A model generated the notes under the pieces. That model searched no databases. It had not been told where the DNA came from and saw nothing but the letters and a program-made list of their open reading frames with translations. Source: Actinomycetes bacterium (GTDB lineage: Bacteria; Actinomycetota; Acidimicrobiia; Acidimicrobiales; Ilumatobacteraceae). From it: a stretch of 13,443 nucleotides of DNA. The stretch lies in assembly GCA_023417265.1 (NCBI GenBank), contig JAEZFY010000076.1, forward strand, positions 1 through 13,443, given 5' to 3'. Shown piece after piece: positions 8,091 to 13,443 of this stretch (position 1 is the stretch's first letter; each line of letters starts with the position of its first letter). Both the position numbers and the translations under genes were made by a program.

Positions 8091-8101
8091 GCCGTCAGCC
8101 G
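8084..8101. terminator. Hairpin made of two convergent stop codons; possible bidirectional terminator
   Basis: CGGCTGA (8084-8090) and TCAGCCG (8095-8101) are perfect 7-base inverted arms around GCCG. Each arm contains the TGA of one gene: mcd on plus and the lipoprotein on minus. No T tract follows on either strand, so a classical intrinsic terminator is not shown, although actinobacterial terminators often lack one. Confidence 0.35.
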
Positions 8102-9234
8102 GTCGTGGTGGGCGGCGTCACCCCGACGCAGACCTCGATCAGGCCGGCGATCACGGCCCGCTCGTCGTCCAGGTCGGTGACGCCGGAGAGCTGTTCGAGC
8201 ATGCAGGTCGCCTGCTCCTCGCTGAACCCGCGCTCGGTGAAGAAGCGCGTGATGTTGCAGGTGTTGATCACCGCCAACCCCAGCGCGGTCGAGTCGCTCG
8301 TGTCGACGTCGGGCTGGGCGGCGAGCGTCTCGACCACGCACTGCGCCTCGTCCTCGGTGAAGCCGGCGTCGACCAGCGGGGCGGTGATACCGCATGCGGC
8401 GACGAGGGCGATGCCCATCTCGACCTCGGAACCGGTGATCTCGTTGGTCGACAAGTAATCGACCGCGCACTCGGCCTCGTCGGCCGTGAAGCCGGCGTCG
8501 ACGAGCGGCTGGGTGTAGCCGCAGGCCGCCATTACGCCGATGCCGATCTCCATGTCCGAGCCGCTCGGCGCGCTGGCCATGAAGTCGACCATGCAGGTGG
8601 CCTGCTCGGCGGTCGCGCCGCCGTCGACGAACTGCTGCTCGAGCAGTTCGCGCACGGTGCCCTCGGTGGCCGGCGGGCCGCTGTCGTCGTCGTCGTCGCG
8701 TTCGATGCCGCACACCTGCTCGAGATAGGCGTCGACGCGATCCTTGGCGTGGTCGATCTCGGGCGAATCGGGGATCGCCGAGAGCTCGACGTCGAGGAAC
8801 TGGTAGTCGACGGCGGCGAGCGCTCCGCTGAGCGCGCTGAACGCCTCGCGTTCGATCGCGATGTCGATGGCGATGTCGCTCGGGGCAGTGGTGGCCAGCT
8901 CGTCGTAGAGCGGCGTCATCGTCGAGATCATCGTCTCGTAGAACGTCGGGTCGAACGGATTCTCGGGGTCCTTCTCGACCGCGTCCATCTCGGTGGCGAC
9001 GCCACAGAACGGCGAATTCGGGTCGCCGGTGAAGGTCGGTACCGAGTCGGGGGCGCTGTCCGGGGCGCTGTCGGCCACCGTCGCCCCAGTCGCGGCGCTC
9101 GTCGCCGGAGCTCCGGCCGCAGCCGTCGAGGTGGCGCTCGCGCCGGCATCGTCGTCGTCACCGCTGCAGCCGGCGGCGACCACCGCCAAGGCGACGACGA
9201 GCATTCCAGAGCCGAACCGGCCGATCCCACGCAT
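8095..9234 (-). CDS. Lipoprotein with a Cys-bracketed domain and four tandem Cys-pair repeats
   Basis: Unrecognised by name; 379 residues from ATG at 9234. A lipoprotein signal peptide ends in the lipobox VVAAGC (Cys23), so the protein is probably exported and anchored outside the membrane. An acidic DDDD and a Ser/Thr/Ala/Pro linker follow to about residue 70. Domain A (75-178) starts at Cys77 and ends at CGIE (Cys175). It matches the domain of the lipoprotein encoded at 10100-10717. After an acidic run (DDDDD near 180-184), residues 194-371 form four tandem units of about 42-45 residues. Each has a first Cys in (E)QATC, EAEC or EAQC (214, 256, 299, 344) and a second Cys 24-27 residues later (238, 281, 326, 369). 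Units 2 and 3 begin with near-identical T-x-PLVDAGFT-x-DEA. Helical hairpins each closed by a disulfide are the simplest model. The frame is open upstream to 9429, but the signal peptide fixes ATG at 9234. Function unknown. Confidence 0.87.
   Translation of the reverse strand: MRGIGRFGSGMLVVALAVVAAGCSGDDDDAGASATSTAAAGAPATSAATGATVADSAPDSAPDSVPTFTGDPNSPFCGVATEMDAVEKDPENPFDPTFYETMISTMTPLYDELATTAPSDIAIDIAIEREAFSALSGALAAVDYQFLDVELSAIPDSPEIDHAKDRVDAYLEQVCGIERDDDDDSGPPATEGTVRELLEQQFVDGGATAEQATCMVDFMASAPSGSDMEIGIGVMAACGYTQPLVDAGFTADEAECAVDYLSTNEITGSEVEMGIALVAACGITAPLVDAGFTEDEAQCVVETLAAQPDVDTSDSTALGLAVINTCNITRFFTERGFSEEQATCMLEQLSGVTDLDDERAVIAGLIEVCVGVTPPTTTG
8118..8653 (-). repeat. Four tandem ~43-residue Cys-pair repeats within the lipoprotein
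   Basis: The units cover about residues 194-371 of the lipoprotein. Their cysteine pairs are 214/238, 256/281, 299/326 and 344/369, with 23, 24, 26 and 24 residues between the members of each pair. Unit boundaries follow the core G-[AF]-[TS]-x-[ED]-[EQ]-A-x-C. Units 2 and 3 are closest to one another, which suggests recent internal duplication; unit 4 is the most diverged. Confidence 0.8.
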
Positions 9235-9241
9235 GCCTCGC

Positions 9242-9247
9242 AGTGTG
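9242..9247 (-). promoter_or_regulatory. Weak candidate -10 (CACACT) for the large lipoprotein gene
   Basis: CACACT on the minus strand ends 7 nt before the ATG at 9234. It keeps A2 and T6 of TAnnnT but has C at the first base. A 12-bp palindrome, AACCG-GA-CGGTT (9255-9266), lies immediately upstream and could be an operator. A GCGAGGC before the ATG could instead be a poor Shine-Dalgarno sequence. The 70-bp gap to the HAD gene also holds two copies of GCCGGC (9279-9284, 9289-9294), which could pair as a short hairpin after the HAD stop. Confidence 0.22.
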
Positions 9248-9304
9248 GCACAGCAACCGGACGGTTCCGACCTCACCCGCCGGCCCGCGCCGGCCCGACG
9301 GGGC

Positions 9305-10015
9305 TCACCAGAGGGCGACGAGCTCGGCGACGCTGGTGACCCGGGCGACGACTCGGCCGGCGTGCTCGAGCCCGGCGTGATCGTCGTACGGGTCGACGAG
9401 TACGGGATGCAGGCCGGCCGCGGCCGCACCGCCGACGTCCATCGTCACCGAGTCGCCGACGTAGGCGATCCGCTCGCGGGGAACCCCGTCGAAGTGCTCC
9501 AACGCGTGATCGAAGATCGCCGGATCGGGCTTGGCGACGCCGACCACCGCGCTGTCGACGATCACCCGCATCGCCGCCCCGACGCCCTCGCCGACCTGGC
9601 ACACGCCGGCCCGGGCGAGCTCGGCGGCGACCTGCCCGGCGGCGTTCGACACGACGCCCATCGGCACACCGGCCCGGGCCAACTCTCCGAGCGCACGCAG
9701 ACTCTCCGGGATCGGCCACCGCCACAACAGCGGCGTGCGCGTGTGGTTGAGCAGCTCGGCCGCGTGCTCGCGGTGCGCTTCGGCGACACCGACCGCAGTG
9801 ACGTACGCCAGGTCGTACACGTGCCAGTCCAACTCCCCCGCGGCGGCGGCCGACTTGGCAGCCATCGCCGCGTAGTGGGCCCGACGATGCGGCTCGACCT
9901 CGAGCGCCCCGCCGAACGGCGCCAGCAGCGGGGCGATCACGGTCGGGTCCGGCAGCACCAGCACACCGCCGGCGTCGAACAGCACCGCATCGAACATGCC
10001 GCGGGTCAACATCAC
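9305..10015 (-). CDS. HAD-superfamily hydrolase (subfamily IA-like phosphatase)
   Basis: A probable cytoplasmic phosphatase or dehalogenase-like hydrolase of 236 residues from GTG at 10015. Motif I is LFDAGGVL with nucleophile Asp14. The usual second Asp two residues later is Gly16, a variant seen in many FDAGGT/V members but one that makes the acid-base residue uncertain. A helical cap occupies roughly residues 25-100. Motif II is Ser123 in GVVSNA, motif III Lys162 in AKPDP, and motif IV GDSVTMD with Asp188 and Asp193. The start is decided by a strong Shine-Dalgarno AAGGAG 8 nt upstream of GTG; ATG at 10012 (11 nt) is also possible. ATG at 9997 fits the family N-terminus MFDAVLFDAGG but lacks a ribosome site. 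It lies between two genes for related lipoproteins; whether that neighbourhood is functional is unknown. Confidence 0.9.
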   Translation of the reverse strand: MMLTRGMFDAVLFDAGGVLVLPDPTVIAPLLAPFGGALEVEPHRRAHYAAMAAKSAAAAGELDWHVYDLAYVTAVGVAEAHREHAAELLNHTRTPLLWRWPIPESLRALGELARAGVPMGVVSNAAGQVAAELARAGVCQVGEGVGAAMRVIVDSAVVGVAKPDPAIFDHALEHFDGVPRERIAYVGDSVTMDVGGAAAAGLHPVLVDPYDDHAGLEHAGRVVARVTSVAELVALW

Positions 10016-10023
10016 GAAGTGGG

Positions 10024-10029
10024 CTCCTT
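10024..10029 (-). promoter_or_regulatory. Shine-Dalgarno AAGGAG of the HAD hydrolase gene
   Basis: The minus strand reads AAGGAG followed by 8 nt and GTG at 10015. It is the only strong, properly spaced ribosome-binding site I found in the window, and it selects the upstream start over the internal ATG at 9997. Confidence 0.7.
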
Positions 10030-10052
10030 GTCAGTGGTGGATGATGTGCGAT

Positions 10053-10081
10053 CCGCCCACGGGTGGCTTACCCGTGGGCGG
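10053..10081 (-). terminator. Perfect 12-bp stem-loop after the small lipoprotein gene
   Basis: CCGCCCACGGGT (10053-10064) and ACCCGTGGGCGG (10070-10081) are exact inverted repeats around a 5-nt loop. The hairpin sits 18 bp after the lipoprotein stop at 10100 and 37 bp before the HAD start, the right place for a terminator or partial terminator. Neither strand has a T run after it, so U-tract-free termination, mRNA end protection or an operator remain alternatives. Confidence 0.55.
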
Positions 10082-10099
10082 AGTGATCGGCGCGGTTCG

Positions 10100-10717
10100 T
10101 CACGGGGGGTCGGCACCGGTGACGCCGACGTCGATGCCGCATTCGCCGGCGTTGTATGCCCGGATCCGCTCGTTGGCGGCGCTGATCGCGGTGGTACGCG
10201 CGTCGAGCTCGGTGAGGTCGGCGGCGGCGAGGTCGTAGTCGACCTCGGCGAGTGCCGCGTCGAGGAGGGCGAACGCCTCGGCCGACACGGCGAGGTCGTC
10301 GGTCAAGGCAGGCGGGGTGAGCGGGGCGATCGCGTCGAGCCGCTCGAGGATCGCCACGAGCGACATCTCGACGGCCCCGCGGTTGTCGGCATCGAGCGCG
10401 CGGAAGGCGGTCGTCAGGTCGTGAAGTTCGACCGCCACCGCGCACCATTGGGCCGTCTCGTCACGTGTCGTGCCGGGCGTCGCCGGCGTGCTCGCGGCCG
10501 GCGCGCCGGTGGCACGGGTCGGGGTGGCGGCCGTCGAGCCGGGGCCGGACGTCGTCGGCGACGGGGTGTTGGCGGGAGCCGCAACCATGCTGCTCGCAGG
10601 GACCGAAGGTCGGGCCGGTGGCGTGGACGCAGGTGGTCTCGCCGTGCCGTTGTCGGAGCACGCTGCGAGCACGGCGGCCACGGTGACCGCGACCGGGAAC
10701 GCGCGACGAGGGTTCAC
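10100..10717 (-). CDS. Small lipoprotein sharing the Cys-bracketed domain with the 8095-9234 lipoprotein
   Basis: Unrecognised by name; 205 residues from GTG at 10717. The signal peptide has basic residues RR, a hydrophobic core and the lipobox LAAC (Cys20), predicting export and lipid anchoring. Residues 21-85 are a low-complexity Pro/Thr/Ala/Ser linker. The folded part (91-196) begins WCAVAVEL with Cys92 and ends ECGID with Cys193. By eye it aligns with residues 76-178 of the larger lipoprotein: C-x-VA-x-E, then an L-x(2)-L-x(2)-[IT]-AP stretch, then EAF-x(2)-L-x(2)-ALA-x-VDY, R-x(2)-AY and CGI. Cys-to-Cys spacing is 101 here and 98 there. It lacks the four C-terminal repeats. GTG overlaps the TGA of the 208-residue protein upstream, so these two are probably an operon. 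Periplasmic binding or sensing is a guess; no enzyme motif is visible. Confidence 0.85.
   Translation of the reverse strand: MNPRRAFPVAVTVAAVLAACSDNGTARPPASTPPARPSVPASSMVAAPANTPSPTTSGPGSTAATPTRATGAPAASTPATPGTTRDETAQWCAVAVELHDLTTAFRALDADNRGAVEMSLVAILERLDAIAPLTPPALTDDLAVSAEAFALLDAALAEVDYDLAAADLTELDARTTAISAANERIRAYNAGECGIDVGVTGADPP
10714..10717 (-). promoter_or_regulatory. GTGA overlap between the 208-aa protein and the small lipoprotein
   Basis: The lipoprotein GTG (10717-10715) and the upstream TGA (10716-10714) share bases. This supports the GTG start that gives the complete signal peptide and indicates co-translation. Confidence 0.8.
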
Positions 10718-11340
10718 CGCGGCTGCCCCGTGGGCACGCGGAGCAGTTCCGGCGCCACGGGCGCGGTGGGCGCGAGCGCGGCGGCGACCTCACCGGTGCG
10801 GCCGTCGGGGCCGATGACGCGGCTCGCCCAGGCCGGGTCGAACTCGACGAGCGAACTCCCGGCGGCCTCGGCGACGGCGTCGACGTAGCGCGTCGGGAGG
10901 CAGGTCCCGACCGGCGTCACGAGCCACACGGTCTCGCCCGCCGCGGCGGCGACGCGGGCCCGGGCTGCCAGCTTCGGTGCGACGAGCAGGCGCTCGCGGG
11001 ATCCGGCGGCGAGCGACACGACGAGCGGGCCCGCATCCCCCGCGTCCGTCGCCCACACGTCGAGTGCGTCGGCGAGCAGCTCCGGGGTGGGATCACCGGC
11101 GAGTTCGTCGGCGAGCTCCCACCCACGCGCGTAGGGGTCGGCAGCGACGAGCAGGTGCGCGCACACCCACCACAACGGGGCGACCGCAGCGTGGCGCTCG
11201 AGGATCCGTCGCACCGCCACCACCAACGTGGCGGGGTCGTCGCCGAGCGATCCGAGTGCGGTGGCGGTCTCCCCGACGTAGCGCGCGGCGACCGTGCTGT
11301 CGACCCGGGCCAAGTAGCGCAAGTGCTCGATCGGGTGCAC
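10714..11340 (-). CDS. Uncharacterised 208-residue protein
   Basis: I cannot assign this gene with confidence. The protein starts at GTG 11340. It is Ala-rich and has no signal peptide or transmembrane segment, so it is probably cytoplasmic. The N-terminal 60 residues look helical. Then come LWWVCAHLLVAADP (56-69), a likely strand PLVVSLAAGSRERLLVAP (104-121), ETVWLVTPVGTCLP (135-148) and SRVIGPDGRTGEVAAALAPT (173-192). The order of strands, with VTPVGTCLP and the late VIGPDG, faintly recalls the eIF2B-alpha/ribose-1,5-bisphosphate isomerase fold. That is a weak impression and not an assignment. The coding case is good: one long frame, codon pattern like its neighbours, a TACCCT hexamer 6 nt before the start, and a 4-bp overlap with the lipoprotein gene. 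It is divergent from the thioredoxin-fold gene. Confidence 0.72.
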   Translation of the reverse strand: MHPIEHLRYLARVDSTVAARYVGETATALGSLGDDPATLVVAVRRILERHAAVAPLWWVCAHLLVAADPYARGWELADELAGDPTPELLADALDVWATDAGDAGPLVVSLAAGSRERLLVAPKLAARARVAAAAGETVWLVTPVGTCLPTRYVDAVAEAAGSSLVEFDPAWASRVIGPDGRTGEVAAALAPTAPVAPELLRVPTGQPR

Positions 11341-11346
11341 GCCCGC

Positions 11347-11352
11347 AGGGTA
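11347..11352 (-). promoter_or_regulatory. Candidate -10 box (TACCCT) for the 208-aa protein gene
   Basis: On the minus strand TACCCT fits TAnnnT and ends 6 nt before the GTG at 11340, the spacing expected for a leaderless transcript. No strong -35 is found 17-18 bp upstream. Confidence 0.42.
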
Positions 11353-11392
11353 GCCCCGAGGCGTCGACGGCGACCGGCGAGCGCACTGGCGG

Positions 11393-11420
11393 ATTGGCCG
11401 CCGCGTGTCAATTGGTCGCC
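11393..11420. repeat. Direct repeat ATTGGyCGCC overlapping a -35 box; possible operator
   Basis: ATTGGCCGCC (11393-11402) and ATTGGTCGCC (11411-11420) match at 9 of 10 bases and start 18 bp apart, close to two helical turns. The second copy contains the -35 TTGGTC of the thioredoxin-hrpB promoter. Such a pair could be activator or repressor half-sites, or a duplicated -35. Confidence 0.4.
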
Positions 11421-11440
11421 TTCGGCGGTGCGAGTACGAT
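11412..11440 (+). promoter_or_regulatory. Leaderless promoter of the thioredoxin-fold/hrpB unit
   Basis: TTGGTC (11412-11417), a 17-bp spacer and TACGAT (11435-11440) form the best SigA-like promoter in the window. The -10 ends 7 nt before the GTG at 11448, so the expected transcription start is the G of the start codon. No Shine-Dalgarno sequence is present. Confidence 0.65.
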
Positions 11441-11447
11441 CCGGGCC

Positions 11448-11950
11448 GTGCCGACCACGCTCTCCCCCGACCTCCAGCTGGCCCCCCTCGCCCCAGCCGG
11501 TGTCACCGGGAAGGCCACCGCCGCCCGGCCGCTCGCCGAGTGGCTGACGACGTTCCATCTCGCCGCGGTCGTGCTCGACCCGTACACCAACGAAAGCTCG
11601 TGGGTCCTCAAGACGGCCGTGCGGATCTTGGAAGAGTTCCGTGGCTCGCACGCCCGCGTGGCGTTCGTCGTCACCGCCGACGCGGCCGACACCCGGCGCT
11701 TCCTCGGCCCGCTCGCCGAACGCTTCCTCGCGTTCACCGACGCCGACCGCAGTTTCGTGAAGGCCGCCGGCCTGGCGACGTTGCCGGCGTTCGTGTTCGT
11801 CCGGGTCGACGGCGAGGTCGCCGCCAGCGCCGAAGGCTGGTCGCCCGAAGGATGGACCGCGGTGGCCGAGGCGATCGCCGACACGACGTGCTGGAACGTC
11901 CCCACGATTCCCGCCGCCGGCGATCCGCACGCGTTCGCTGGCACCCCCGT

Positions 11951-11954
<4 letters not shown>
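11448..11954 (+). CDS. Thioredoxin-fold protein lacking the CxxC active site
   Basis: A protein of 168 residues from GTG at 11448. A strand AAVVLDPYT (39-47) leads to NESSWVLKTAVRILEEF (48-64), where a thioredoxin would carry WCxxC before its first long helix. Then come VAFVVTADA (71-79) and GLATLPAFVFVRVDGEV (108-124), the cis-proline strand of the fold (Pro113), followed by GWSPEGWTAVAEAI. No cysteine occupies the active-site position; the only Cys is at 148 near the C-terminus. It is therefore unlikely to be a dithiol oxidoreductase and may be a binding or scaffold protein. No signal peptide, so cytoplasmic. The frame is open upstream to 10977, but that part is antisense to the divergent gene; the promoter geometry supports GTG at 11448. 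Its TGA overlaps the TTG of hrpB. Confidence 0.83.

Positions 11955-13443
<1,489 letters not shown>

Noticed and set aside
8681..8700. Trinucleotide GTCGTC tract as a microsatellite or phase-variable repeat
   Set aside because: It encodes the short Asp run of the lipoprotein. It is only a few units long, and trinucleotide steps would not switch the frame.
9279..9294. GCCGGC-N4-GCCGGC as a terminator after the HAD gene
   Set aside because: GCCGGC is self-complementary and common in 70% GC DNA; the stem is short and there is no T tract. I mention it but do not annotate it as a terminator.
9235..9429. N-terminal extension of the large lipoprotein
   Set aside because: It would bury the lipoprotein signal peptide behind 65 Pro/Ser-rich residues and overlap the HAD gene. 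ATG 9234 gives a perfect signal peptide.

Overview
The window reads as chromosomal DNA of a high-GC actinobacterium. I estimate about 70% G+C by eye. Signs are GTG and TTG starts, 4-bp start/stop overlaps, and TAnnnT -10 hexamers abutting start codons, as in leaderless actinobacterial mRNAs. Protein flavour (an Mcd-type acyl-CoA dehydrogenase, an HsaA/DszC-like flavoprotein, Cys-pair lipoproteins) would suit Acidimicrobiia, but that placement is inference. The window opens at what looks like a contig end: a 29-base C run preceded by G-rich sequence, probably an assembly artefact, cuts the 3' end of mutY. It ends inside hrpB. I see no mobile element, CRISPR array, tRNA or rRNA, and no gene-free stretch longer than about 110 bp.

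Layout, left to right. (1) Minus strand, 2-3184: a serine hydrolase of the class C beta-lactamase/NylB type, then an integral membrane protein of the lysylphosphatidylglycerol-synthase TM family (UPF0104), then MutY, whose GTG start overlaps the membrane-protein stop. (2) Plus strand, 3225-5805: a tight three-gene operon of acyl-CoA-dehydrogenase-fold flavin monooxygenase, crotonase-family protein and nitroreductase, each junction a GTGA overlap. It looks like a small catabolic or CoA-thioester module of unknown substrate. (3) 5815-6405, minus: a LOG-family (TIGR00730) nucleotide phosphoribohydrolase. It is divergent from (4) 6486-8090, plus: an N-terminally extended acyl-CoA dehydrogenase that I assign as (2S)-methylsuccinyl-CoA dehydrogenase of the ethylmalonyl-CoA pathway. 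(5) Minus strand, 8095-11340: an unrecognised 208-aa protein, a lipoprotein, a HAD hydrolase and a second, larger lipoprotein. The two lipoproteins share a domain, and the larger one adds four tandem Cys-pair repeats. (6) Plus strand, 11448-13443: a thioredoxin-fold protein without the CxxC site, overlapped by the TTG start of the ATP-dependent helicase HrpB, which runs off the right edge.

The most notable signals are a consistent start architecture (first genes of units have a -10-like hexamer 6-8 nt before the start codon, internal genes use 4-bp overlaps), the paralogous Cys-pair lipoproteins, the uncharacterised flavin/crotonase/nitroreductase operon with non-canonical crotonase residues, palindromes and a direct repeat in two promoter regions, and a hairpin built from two convergent stop codons.
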